From an uncultured Alphaproteobacteria bacterium (GTDB lineage: Bacteria; Pseudomonadota; Alphaproteobacteria; UBA11222): 49,453 nucleotides of DNA. Shown in pieces: positions 27,415 through 35,261 of this stretch; within the stretch, counting starts at the first letter, position 1; the number at the start of each line of letters is the position of its first letter. The position numbers and the translations under genes are program-made. The notes under the pieces are model-generated. The model made no database searches, was not told the origin of the DNA, and saw only the letters and a program-made list of their open reading frames with translations. The DNA is taken from NCBI GenBank assembly GCA_937888955.1, contig CALAQW010000012.1, positions 1 through 49,453 on the forward strand, in the 5' to 3' direction.

Positions 27415-27447
27415 TCACCAACAGAATGTTACTAACGAACGCACCTT

Positions 27448-29277
27448 ATGACTGGTAATCAAATGGATCAACAAGCACCAGATAATCCCGGTAATGCTAC
27501 TGCGGAATTTGCCCGAAATATGGTCAAAGTCGCAGAGCGAAGCCAAAAATTAATCAGCGAATTCGCACGTAGTCAGATGAATGGCGGCCAGGCCGGAATG
27601 CATCCGGAACTGGCGGAGACGGGGCGTGCCCGCTCGGTTGCGGATGCCTTTATAGCTTTATTGACGAATTTGGCAGGTAACCAGAGGCGGATGATGCAGG
27701 CGCAGCATGCCTTGCTCTCCTCCTATTTCGATCTGTGGCAAAGCATGACGAAGCGGCTGCTTGGTGAAGACGCGACACCTGTCATCGAACCGGCGCGAAC
27801 CGACAAGCGCTTTCGCGGTGAGGAATGGACCAGCAATGTCGTCTTTGACTATATCAAGCAATCCTATCTGCTGACCGCCAACTGGCTTCTGGATACGGTC
27901 CGCGATGTCGAGGGGCTGGACCCGCATCAGGCCCGGCTTGTCGAATTTCATACCCGCCAGTTCGTCGACGCGATCTCACCTTCCAATTTCGTTCTCACAA
28001 ACCCCGAAATTCTGCGCAGCACCTTGGAGCAGAATGGCGAAAATCTGGTGCGCGGGCTGGAAAATCTGCTGAGCGATCTGGAACGCGGGCGCGGCAAGCT
28101 GGCGATCCGCATGACGGATATGGACGCGTTCGAGATCGGCAAGAATATTGCCATTACGCCGGGAAAGGTCGTGTATGAGAATGCGCTGATGCAGCTCATT
28201 CAATATACGCCCACGACCGATACTGTCTATGAGCGGCCGCTGGTGATTTTCCCGCCCTGGATCAACAAATTCTACATTCTCGATCTGACGCAGGAGAAGT
28301 CTTTTATCCGCTGGGCGGTCTCCAAAGGCTATACCGTATTTGTCGTCTCCTGGGTGAACCCAAATGAAAAGCTGGCCCAGAAAACCTTTGAATCCTACAT
28401 GACCGAAGGGGTTTATGCGGCGCTCGATGCGATCGAGCAGGCAACCGGCATGCGCGAGGTGAATGCCATCGGCTATTGCATCGGGGGCACCCTGCTCGGT
28501 TCGTCGCTTGCCCATATGGCGGCGCATGGCGATGACCGCATCCGCAGCGCCACCTTCTTTGCGGCACAGATGGATTTCAGCGAGGCGGGCGAGCTTGATG
28601 TCTTTATCGACGAACCGCAGCTTCAGGATCTTGAACGCAAGATGGACAGCGCCGGCGGTTATCTCGCCGCCAATGAAATGGCGCATATGTTCAACACCTT
28701 GCGCTCGAACGATCTGATCTGGTCCTTCGTGATCAATAATTATCTGCTTGGCAAGGATCCTGCCCCTTTCGACCTGCTCTATTGGAACAGCGATCAGACC
28801 AATATGCCCAAGCAGATGCATCTGTTCTATCTGCGTGAATGTTATCTCAAGAACAATCTCGCCAAGGGAAAGATGAAACTGGGCGGCGAAACGCTCGATC
28901 TGGGGAAGGTGAAGATCCCGATCTATCTGCAATCCTCGCAGGATGACCATATCGCGCCCTACCGCTCGGTCTATAAGGCGACGAAGCTTTTCGGCGGCAA
29001 GAACCGGTTCATTATCGCGGGGTCAGGGCATATTGCAGGGGTGATCAATCCCCCCTCGGCCAACAAATATTGCCACTGGACGAATGACGCGCTGCCCGAC
29101 GATGTCGAGCAATGGTTCAATGACGCGACGCAGCATCCCGGCTCCTGGTGGGAGGACTGGCACAAATGGCAATCGCGCAAATCCGGCAAGAAAATACCCG
29201 CGCGGCAGCCCGGCGACGGCAAGCTGCCGGTGATCGAGGATGCGCCGGGCCGTTATGTCAAGGTGAAGGGCAGCTAA
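27448..29277 (+). CDS. phaC: Class I poly(3-hydroxyalkanoate) synthase PhaC
   Basis: 609 residues, class I size. The alpha/beta-hydrolase catalytic triad is visible: C344 in the lipase-like box GYCIGG, D500 in SSQDDHIAPY and H528 in GSGHIAGVINPP. The N-terminal about 200 residues are the synthase-specific helical domain. It polymerises hydroxyacyl-CoA (usually 3-hydroxybutyryl-CoA) into storage granules. No phaA, phaB, phaR or phasin gene is in the window, so precursor supply is encoded elsewhere. It converges with argC, with a CCCTGATCAGGG palindrome (29298-29309) at the junction. Confidence 0.97.
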   Translation: MTGNQMDQQAPDNPGNATAEFARNMVKVAERSQKLISEFARSQMNGGQAGMHPELAETGRARSVADAFIALLTNLAGNQRRMMQAQHALLSSYFDLWQSMTKRLLGEDATPVIEPARTDKRFRGEEWTSNVVFDYIKQSYLLTANWLLDTVRDVEGLDPHQARLVEFHTRQFVDAISPSNFVLTNPEILRSTLEQNGENLVRGLENLLSDLERGRGKLAIRMTDMDAFEIGKNIAITPGKVVYENALMQLIQYTPTTDTVYERPLVIFPPWINKFYILDLTQEKSFIRWAVSKGYTVFVVSWVNPNEKLAQKTFESYMTEGVYAALDAIEQATGMREVNAIGYCIGGTLLGSSLAHMAAHGDDRIRSATFFAAQMDFSEAGELDVFIDEPQLQDLERKMDSAGGYLAANEMAHMFNTLRSNDLIWSFVINNYLLGKDPAPFDLLYWNSDQTNMPKQMHLFYLRECYLKNNLAKGKMKLGGETLDLGKVKIPIYLQSSQDDHIAPYRSVYKATKLFGGKNRFIIAGSGHIAGVINPPSANKYCHWTNDALPDDVEQWFNDATQHPGSWWEDWHKWQSRKSGKKIPARQPGDGKLPVIEDAPGRYVKVKGS

Positions 29278-29303
29278 GGCTATAAATTACGGGCGCACCC
29301 TGA

Positions 29304-30347
29304 TCAGGGGAACAGGGCTTCCTGGGCAAGCCCTGTCTGCTCGGGCCAGCCAAACATCAGGTTCATGTTCTGCACCGCCTGTCCTGACGCGCCTTTCACC
29401 AGATTGTCGATCACCGACACAAGGATCAGCCGTCCCGGCCGCCGGTCTTCAACCGCGCCGATCAGCACATGGTTCGATCCGCGCACATGCCGGGTTGCGG
29501 GCACCGCGCCAAATGGCAGCACGCGCACGAAATATTCCCCGGCATAGCGTTCCTGCAAGGCGGCATGCGCATCCATGGCCGATACCCCGTCGGCAAGGGT
29601 GACATAGATCGTCGACAGGATACCGCGGTTCATCGGGATCAGATGCGGCGTGAAGGCGGGCATCACCGCGCTTCCGGCGGCCAGGCTCAATTCCTGATCA
29701 AGCTCCGCGGAATGGCGATGGCTGGCGACGCCATAGGCATGGATTGCCTCGCTCACCTCGGCAAACAGGCTGCCTTCCTTGAGCCCGCGCCCCGCGCCGG
29801 TCACCCCTGATTTGGAATCGATCACCACATCGCCGGGCTGGATGAGCTTTTGCGCAAATAGCGGCACAAGCGGCAGCAGCGCGCTTGTGGGATAGCAACC
29901 CGGACAGGCAACAAGCCGTGCCTGCGCGATCTGATCGCGATAAAGCTCGGTCAGGCCGTAAACCGCCGCATCCTGCAATTGCGGTGCGCGATGGGGATGG
30001 CCATACCACTGCGCATAGGCATCCAGATCAGTGAGCCGGAAGTCCGCCGACAGATCGATCACTTTCTTATGGGTGGGGATCGCCGCAATCACTTCCTGCG
30101 TCGTACCGTGCGGCAGGCCGCAGAAAATCACATCGAAATCATCCCAATTGAGCGCATCGATCGTGGTCAGCGGCGGCAGATCAAGCCCGGCCAGATGCGG
30201 ATAGACCGCGCCATAGCTTTCCCCCGCCTTACGGTCGGCGGTGATCGCGCCGATACGCGCCTTGGGATGATGTGTCAGCAGGCGCACAAGTTCAGCGCCC
30301 GTATAGCCACTTGCACCCAAAATCGCGATATTGACCTGCTCAACCAT
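29304..30347 (-). CDS. argC: N-acetyl-gamma-glutamyl-phosphate reductase ArgC
   Basis: 347 residues, type 1 ArgC. NADP-binding NIAILGASGYTGAEL (6-20), catalytic C151 in ACPGCYPTS, and HRHSAELDQELS in the substrate half. Third step of arginine synthesis. The start is the ATG of MVEQVNI with AGGA 8 nt upstream; the frame is open 32 codons higher but runs through a terminator hairpin and is not coding. The hairpin ends only 21 nt before the start codon, suggesting regulation by premature termination. Confidence 0.97.
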   Translation of the reverse strand: MVEQVNIAILGASGYTGAELVRLLTHHPKARIGAITADRKAGESYGAVYPHLAGLDLPPLTTIDALNWDDFDVIFCGLPHGTTQEVIAAIPTHKKVIDLSADFRLTDLDAYAQWYGHPHRAPQLQDAAVYGLTELYRDQIAQARLVACPGCYPTSALLPLVPLFAQKLIQPGDVVIDSKSGVTGAGRGLKEGSLFAEVSEAIHAYGVASHRHSAELDQELSLAAGSAVMPAFTPHLIPMNRGILSTIYVTLADGVSAMDAHAALQERYAGEYFVRVLPFGAVPATRHVRGSNHVLIGAVEDRRPGRLILVSVIDNLVKGASGQAVQNMNLMFGWPEQTGLAQEALFP

Positions 30348-30367
30348 GCTCTCGATCCTCACATAAC

Positions 30368-30391
30368 AAAAGGGCGCCCACCCGGACGCCC
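30368..30391 (-). terminator. Intrinsic terminator just ahead of argC
   Basis: On the minus strand GGGCGTCC, tetraloop GGGT, GGGCGCCC (8-bp GC-rich stem with one T-G pair), then TTTT. It separates the small membrane protein gene from argC. Only 21 nt remain before the argC ATG, too few for a promoter, so argC transcripts must pass through it or start within it. Confidence 0.75.
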
Positions 30392-30471
30392 CCTTTTCTA
30401 TACAGAAAAATTCGCTGCTGAAAAATATTGCGCTATGCCGCAATTGTTTTTTGGCCTTGCAAGCAAACCCG

Positions 30472-30768
30472 TCAGGGCTGCGCTGGTTGTTCCTCCGGCA
30501 CCTGTTTCACCAGCACAACACGGCATCCGCCATGGGTTTTCTCTAATGCCTTCCGAATAGCCCAGATGCCGGCAGGTATAGTAATTAATATGAGCGCGAT
30601 GGAATTGGCACTCCCGACATTGCTGGCATCATACCCAAAACGCGCAAACACCACAGTCAACAAAAGAGACAAGAGAAAACCGAAGAAAAACAAAACACAA
30701 TTCAGCCGCCAAAACATTGACCACCAGATTGATACCACCATCTTCCAGTCGATTTCGACTTCTTCCAT
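30472..30768 (-). CDS. Small two-helix membrane protein, unknown function
   Basis: 98 residues with two clear hydrophobic helices (about 16-41 and 54-72) and a short polar tail ending in Pro/Glu/Gln. The N-terminus is acidic (MEEVEIDWK). A good GGGGGTG ribosome site sits 7 nt before the ATG. I do not recognise a family. It stands alone between the rpsI terminator and the pre-argC terminator, so it is its own transcription unit and interrupts what is often a direct rpsI-argC neighbourhood. Base composition is more AT-rich than its neighbours, which may hint at later arrival. Confidence 0.72.
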   Translation of the reverse strand: MEEVEIDWKMVVSIWWSMFWRLNCVLFFFGFLLSLLLTVVFARFGYDASNVGSANSIALILITIPAGIWAIRKALEKTHGGCRVVLVKQVPEEQPAQP

Positions 30769-30902
30769 GAAAACACCCCCAAATTATTCAAGTCAGCTCA
30801 AAGCGGTAGAGAATTATGCCTGCTACCCAGAATATAACTCCCTACGTCACCGAGTTTAAATCCGGCCGGCTTCAGGTCAAGGAGCAACACTGCTTTCACA
30901 AC

Positions 30903-30929
30903 AAAAAGGGCCGCCGAAACCGGCAGCCC
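30903..30929 (-). terminator. Intrinsic terminator of the rplM-rpsI operon
   Basis: GGGCTGCCG, loop GTTT, CGGCGGCCC (9-bp stem, one T-G pair), then five Ts on the minus strand, 28 nt past the rpsI stop. Confidence 0.88.
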
Positions 30930-30957
30930 TTTTGCTGAAGCGTATGTTGTTTCCAGA

Positions 30958-31479
30958 TCAGCGTTTCGAGAACTGGAAGCTGCGGCGGGCTTTGGCGCGG
31001 CCGTATTTCTTCCGTTCCACAACACGCGAATCGCGGGTCAGGAAGCCACCCTGGCGCAAGCTCGGGCGCAGCCCCGGCTCGTAATTGGTCAGCGCTTTGG
31101 AGATGCCATGCCGCACGGCACCGGCCTGCCCCGACAGACCGCCGCCCGTCACGGTGCAATCCACATCGAACTGATCGGTGCGCTGGGTCACCTCGAAAGG
31201 CTGGCGCAGGATCATCCGCAGCACGGGCCGCGCGAAATAGATATCGATATCACGGCCATTCACCGTTACCCGGCCATTACCCGGCTTGATCCAGACCCGC
31301 GCGACAGCATTTTTTCGTTTACCGGTGGCGTAAGCACGCCCCTGCGCGTCGATTTGCGGCTCGGCAGTGATTGTCTGGCTTTCGTCAGGGGTTTCAACTG
31401 CAATGTCGGCAGCGTTTTCTTCCTGCTTTTCGGCCAATGCCTCTTTCAGGTCTTCAAGACCTTTCTTTTCTTCCGCCAT
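30958..31479 (-). CDS. rpsI: 30S ribosomal protein S9
   Basis: 173 residues. The S9 core starts near residue 48 ([15 protein letters not shown]) and ends in the typical [11 protein letters not shown], whose last arginine reaches the P-site tRNA. The first about 45 residues form an acidic, Glu/Ala-rich extension longer than in E. coli S9 (130 residues), which is a common alphaproteobacterial feature. It follows rplM by 3 nt in the conserved rplM-rpsI operon. Confidence 0.98.
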   Translation of the reverse strand: MAEEKKGLEDLKEALAEKQEENAADIAVETPDESQTITAEPQIDAQGRAYATGKRKNAVARVWIKPGNGRVTVNGRDIDIYFARPVLRMILRQPFEVTQRTDQFDVDCTVTGGGLSGQAGAVRHGISKALTNYEPGLRPSLRQGGFLTRDSRVVERKKYGRAKARRSFQFSKR

Positions 31480-31482
31480 GAT

Positions 31483-31947
31483 TTACTGACCCCTTGCGTT
31501 CTTGGCGTTCAATGCGCGGAAATCGACTTGTTCGGGCGATTGCGCCGCGTGCGGATGCTCGGCTCCTGCATAAACCCGTAAATTGCTGAGCTGCTGCCGA
31601 CCGAGCGGGCCGCGCGGCAGCATCCGCTGCACCGCCTTGGTCAGCACCCGCTCCGGGTGCGCGCCATCAAGGATCTGATGCGCCTTGCGCTCCTTGATGC
31701 CACCGGGATAGCCGGTATGCCAGAAATAGGTTTTATCGTCACGCTTGCGCCCGGTCAGCTTGACCTTGTCCGCATTGATCACGATCACATTGTCACCGCA
31801 GTCAAGATGCGGTGTATACATCGGCTTATGTTTGCCCCGAAGCCGCGTGGCGATGAACGCCGCCAGCCGGCCCAGCACAACATCTTCCGCGTCGATGAGC
31901 AGCCATTTCTTCTCGATATCGGAAGCTTTGGCGGAATAGGTTGTCAT
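31483..31947 (-). CDS. rplM: 50S ribosomal protein L13
   Basis: 154 residues with the L13 signature: [19 protein letters not shown] (about 15-33), [20 protein letters not shown], and [20 protein letters not shown]. Start at the ATG of [10 protein letters not shown] with GGAG 8 nt upstream. An upstream open stretch of 18 codons is not part of L13. A sigma-70-like promoter sits 44 nt ahead. Confidence 0.98.
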   Translation of the reverse strand: MTTYSAKASDIEKKWLLIDAEDVVLGRLAAFIATRLRGKHKPMYTPHLDCGDNVIVINADKVKLTGRKRDDKTYFWHTGYPGGIKERKAHQILDGAHPERVLTKAVQRMLPRGPLGRQQLSNLRVYAGAEHPHAAQSPEQVDFRALNAKNARGQ

Positions 31948-31990
31948 TACGTTTCTCCAAGACCCTCGATCCCATGGGGAATGGCGGCGG

Positions 31991-32018
31991 AGTATGGTCA
32001 AAAAAAAGCCGATGTCAA
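31991..32018 (-). promoter_or_regulatory. Promoter of rplM-rpsI
   Basis: -35 TTGACA (32013-32018) and -10 CATACT (31991-31996) with a 16-bp spacer that includes eight consecutive Ts. The predicted transcript starts about 37 nt before the rplM ATG. Confidence 0.65.
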
Positions 32019-32207
32019 CCGAATTATTCTGAAATAACAGCGCAAAAACAATCAGTTACAAATACGGTACTATAATACCTCGATTGCCGGGCGCAGGCCG
32101 CATGCCTGTTCTCGTCCAGTTTGTATCCAAAAACGCTGATATGATCGCCGCCCGGATTGCCCTATGCTCCTGTTTACGCTTTGCACTGCAACGGTTGGAG
32201 TATGAAT

Positions 32208-32645
32208 ATGACCGACTATTCAGATGCGTTTCTTGCCGACATCTTCGCGGCAACCCGCCATATTGCGGTTGTCGGGGCGAGCCCCAAGGCAAACCGCCCC
32301 AGTTTCGGGGTGATGCGCTTTCTGCTGGACCGGGGGTATGAGGTCTATCCGGTCAATCCGGGCGTCGCGGGCCAGAAGATCCTCGACAGGCCTGTTTACG
32401 CCACGCTCAGCGATATACCGGCGCAGATCGATATGGTGGATATCTTCCGGCAATCGGATGCGGTCGGGCCGATCGTTGAAGAAAGTATCGCGATCGGCGC
32501 CAAATTCGTCTGGATGCAACTGGGCGTCATCAATGTTCAGGCCGCAAGGCAGGCGGAAGCGGCCGGGCTGAAAGTCGTGATGGACCGCTGCCCCAAAATC
32601 GATCTGCCGCGGGTCGCGCATCTGCTGCACCGCAAGGCAAACTAA
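32208..32645 (+). CDS. CoA-binding domain protein (YccU-like)
   Basis: 145 residues, a stand-alone Rossmann CoA-binding domain: HIAVVGASPKANRPSFGVMRFL near the N-terminus, YPVNPGVAG, DMVDIFRQSDAVGPIVEE and VWMQLGVIN, with a conserved C-terminal VVMDRCPKID whose Cys-Pro is typical. Function in the family is not established; it may sense acyl-CoA levels. I chose the second ATG of an ATGAATATG pair because GGAG then lies 7 nt away. It precedes the sulfhydrylase gene, an arrangement I recall from other Alphaproteobacteria. Confidence 0.88.
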   Translation: MTDYSDAFLADIFAATRHIAVVGASPKANRPSFGVMRFLLDRGYEVYPVNPGVAGQKILDRPVYATLSDIPAQIDMVDIFRQSDAVGPIVEESIAIGAKFVWMQLGVINVQAARQAEAAGLKVVMDRCPKIDLPRVAHLLHRKAN

Positions 32646-32663
32646 CAATCCTGTTAAACTGCC

Positions 32664-32701
32664 GGGCGATTGCGATAGGATCATCCCCGCAATCAATGCC
32701 C
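32664..32701 (+). promoter_or_regulatory. Stem-loop in the leader of the sulfhydrylase gene
   Basis: GGGC-GATTGCG (32664-32674) pairs with CGCAATC-AAT-GCCC (32688-32701): 7 plus 4 bp with an AAT bulge; an inner GGA/TCC can also pair. It lies about 60 nt before the start codon of a methionine gene, where SAM-sensing RNAs are frequent, but it does not match the SAM-II core as I know it. It may be a new leader or a simple 3' hairpin of the upstream gene. Confidence 0.4.
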
Positions 32702-32762
32702 GTCCGAAGGCACAATCAACCGAAAAGACAATAGATGCTCAAGATGCTCAAGGATTACGCCC

Positions 32763-34043
32763 ATGACTGACTCTGACTACGGATTCGATACATTGTCGAT
32801 ACATGCGGGCGCGGCGCCCGATCCCACGACCGGTGCGCGGGCGACGCCGATCTATCAGACGACCTCCTATGTATTCCAGGATGTCGATCATGCCGCCGCT
32901 TTGTTCAATCTGGAACAATTCGGGAATATTTATTCGCGGATCGGCAATCCGACCAATGCGGTTCTTGAAGACCGGATTGCCGCGCTTGAAGGTGGCACCG
33001 CGGCGCTTGCCGTGGCATCGGGCCATGCTGCGCAGTTGATTGTTTTCCACACATTGCTGTCGGCGGGCGATGAATTCGTCGCCGCCAACAAGCTGTATGG
33101 CGGCTCGATGAACCAGTTTGCCCATGCCTTTGCCAAGATGGGCTGGCATGTCAATTGGGCCGATGCGGCCGAACCCGAAAGTTTCCGCGCCGCAATCACA
33201 CCGAAAACCAAGGCGATCTTTATCGAAAGCCTGGCAAATCCGGGCGGCGTTGTTTGTGATATTGCCGCGATCGCGAAGATCGCCGACGAGGCCGGCATTC
33301 CCCTGATCGTCGATAATACCCTTGCGACCCCCTATCTGTGCCGCCCATTCGATCATGGCGCGCATATCGTGGTCCACAGCGCGACGAAATTTCTGGGCGG
33401 GCACGGCAATTCGGTGGGCGGGCTGATCGTCGATGGCGGCCGCTTCGACTGGTCGAACGGCAAATTCCCCACCCTGTCCGAACCCAATGACAGCTATCAC
33501 GGTATGAAGCTGCATGAGACGTTCGGCGATATCGCATTCGCGATTGCCTGCCGCACGTTGGGGCTGCGGGATCTTGGCCCTGCCCTTGCGCCGATGAATG
33601 CATTTCTTCTGCTGACCGGTATCGAGACATTGCCGTTGCGGATGCGCCGGCACTGCGACAATGCGCTGCAGGTGGCGCGCTTTCTTTCCGCGCATGAGGA
33701 CGTAGAATGGGTGTCCTATGCCGGACTACCCGACAGCCCCTATCGCGCGCTTGCGGAAAAATACCTGCCGCAAGGTGCCGGCGCTGTTTTCACATTCGGC
33801 GTCAAAGGCGGCTATGCTGCGGGAACCAAACTTGTCGGTCGGGTCAAGCTTTTGAGCCATCTTGCAAATGTCGGCGATACCCGGAGCCTGATCATTCATC
33901 CGGCGTCGACGACCCATCGTCAACTCGAAGAGAAAGAGGCGATTGCGGCCGGCGCGGGGCCCGAGGTCGTGCGGCTTTCAATCGGTATCGAGGACCCCAA
34001 GGACATCATCGCCGATCTCGCGCAGGCCTTGTCGGGCAGCTAG
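32763..34043 (+). CDS. O-acetylhomoserine (or O-succinylhomoserine) sulfhydrylase
   Basis: 426-residue Cys/Met-metabolism PLP enzyme. The Schiff-base lysine is K209 in VVHSATKFLGGHG; YSRIGNPTNAVLEDR, ASGHAAQL and SLIIHPASTTHRQL are family signatures. The length (about 430) and GNSVGGLIVD favour the MetY type over MetB/MetC. It joins sulfide to activated homoserine to give homocysteine. AAGGA lies ahead of the ATG, within a tandem GATGCTCAA repeat (32733-32751). Confidence 0.92.
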   Translation: MTDSDYGFDTLSIHAGAAPDPTTGARATPIYQTTSYVFQDVDHAAALFNLEQFGNIYSRIGNPTNAVLEDRIAALEGGTAALAVASGHAAQLIVFHTLLSAGDEFVAANKLYGGSMNQFAHAFAKMGWHVNWADAAEPESFRAAITPKTKAIFIESLANPGGVVCDIAAIAKIADEAGIPLIVDNTLATPYLCRPFDHGAHIVVHSATKFLGGHGNSVGGLIVDGGRFDWSNGKFPTLSEPNDSYHGMKLHETFGDIAFAIACRTLGLRDLGPALAPMNAFLLLTGIETLPLRMRRHCDNALQVARFLSAHEDVEWVSYAGLPDSPYRALAEKYLPQGAGAVFTFGVKGGYAAGTKLVGRVKLLSHLANVGDTRSLIIHPASTTHRQLEEKEAIAAGAGPEVVRLSIGIEDPKDIIADLAQALSGS

Positions 34044-34096
34044 TCATGCATATCGTCGCCCCGCTTCCACACTATCTTCCCATAGAGAGGTGATCG

Positions 34097-35191
34097 TTGA
34101 ATAAACGCGTTATCTGGATTGCGGGGGGCGTTGTCCTTGGCGTTGCCGCACTGGCCATATTTGTTCTGATCATTACGGGCAACGGCGATGAGACGCAGCT
34201 AATCGCCAGCGGCCGCATTGAGGGGCGGCTGACGACGCTAAGTGCCAAATCACCTGCCGAAATCGACGAGATCTTTGTCGATGAGGGGATGTTTGTCGAG
34301 CGTGCGCAGCCGCTTGCCCGTCTTGAGGACCCCACACAGCGCGCCCGGGTCGCAGCCGCGCGCGAGCAGCTTGCCGCCTTGCGCAAGAAGCAGGAGGGGC
34401 TGACGATCGAGCTTCAGGCGCTTGAGCGGCAGACCGATCTGCAGATCGCACAGGCGAAGGTCGCGCTGAGCGAGGCAACCTCCCGTGTCACGCGGGCGGA
34501 GGCGGATTACGCACAGGCCAAGCGCGATTTCGAACGCTATCAGAAGCTGGCGCAAAGCAATGTTATCTCGCAGCAGCGGATGGAGGAAGTGCGGTTGCGT
34601 GAAACGATGAGCTTCGAGGGGTTGAAGGAGGCCGAGGCCGTTCATAACCGCGCGCAGAAGACGCTCCAGCTTGCGCAATTGCAAATTGATTTCATTGCCG
34701 CCAAACGCGCGGAACTTGAATCATTGACCCGCGAGATCGGACGCGCCGAAGCCGCATTGACCGAACAGAAATCCTATGTCGACGCCTTCAGTATCGAGAG
34801 CCCGCTCAGCGGTACAGTATTGGCCAGAATGATCGAAATCGGCGAACGGGTGAATGCGGGCACGCCGCTTTTCACGCTTGTCGATCTCGATAAGCTGTAT
34901 GTGAAAGTCTATATCCCCGAACCCGATATTGGCAAAATCACCTTAGGCCAGCCAGCCCGGATTCAGGTGGATTCTCATCCTGATCGGTTTTTTAGCGCAA
35001 AAGTGAGCAAGATTGCGCAACAGGCTGAATTTACGCCAAAAAATGTCGAGACGCGGGAAGAGCGGGTGAAGCTTGTATTCGCCGTTGAACTGTCACTGAC
35101 CGAGAATCCGGGTGGTATTTTAAAGCCCGGCATGCCGGCCGACGGGATTATTGATCTGGCGTCCGCTGACGCGCAAAACAGTCCAGATTGA
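34097..35191 (+). CDS. HlyD-family membrane fusion protein (YbhG-like)
   Basis: 364 residues: one N-terminal membrane anchor (about 6-28), a biotinyl/lipoyl-like half (about 40-75; GRIEGRLTTLSAKSPAEIDE), a long coiled coil (about 85-215, rich in Glu/Gln/Arg), then the second lipoyl half (ESPLSGTVLARMIEIGERV) and a beta-barrel (VKVYIPEPDIGKITLGQPARIQVD). It is the periplasmic adaptor for the ABC exporter encoded next. The start is TTG with AGAGAGGTGATC upstream. Gene order matches E. coli ybhGFSR. Confidence 0.92.
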   Translation: MNKRVIWIAGGVVLGVAALAIFVLIITGNGDETQLIASGRIEGRLTTLSAKSPAEIDEIFVDEGMFVERAQPLARLEDPTQRARVAAAREQLAALRKKQEGLTIELQALERQTDLQIAQAKVALSEATSRVTRAEADYAQAKRDFERYQKLAQSNVISQQRMEEVRLRETMSFEGLKEAEAVHNRAQKTLQLAQLQIDFIAAKRAELESLTREIGRAEAALTEQKSYVDAFSIESPLSGTVLARMIEIGERVNAGTPLFTLVDLDKLYVKVYIPEPDIGKITLGQPARIQVDSHPDRFFSAKVSKIAQQAEFTPKNVETREERVKLVFAVELSLTENPGGILKPGMPADGIIDLASADAQNSPD

Positions 35192-35223
35192 GCTTACTTG
35201 CCACCCACGGCTGCGCAAGACCC

Positions 35224-35240
35224 GCAGGATATGATCCTGC
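35224..35240. repeat. 17-bp palindrome between the adaptor and ATPase genes
   Basis: GCAGGAT-ATG-ATCCTGC, perfect 7-bp arms, 22 nt before the ATPase start. It may be an operator for a second promoter or an intercistronic mRNA hairpin. Confidence 0.45.
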
Positions 35241-35261
35241 ACTGTTGGAAGGGTTGCTAAC

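Noticed and set aside
32646-32762. SAM-II riboswitch before the sulfhydrylase gene
   Set aside because: The stem is there, but the conserved SAM-II pseudoknot sequences are not recognisable.
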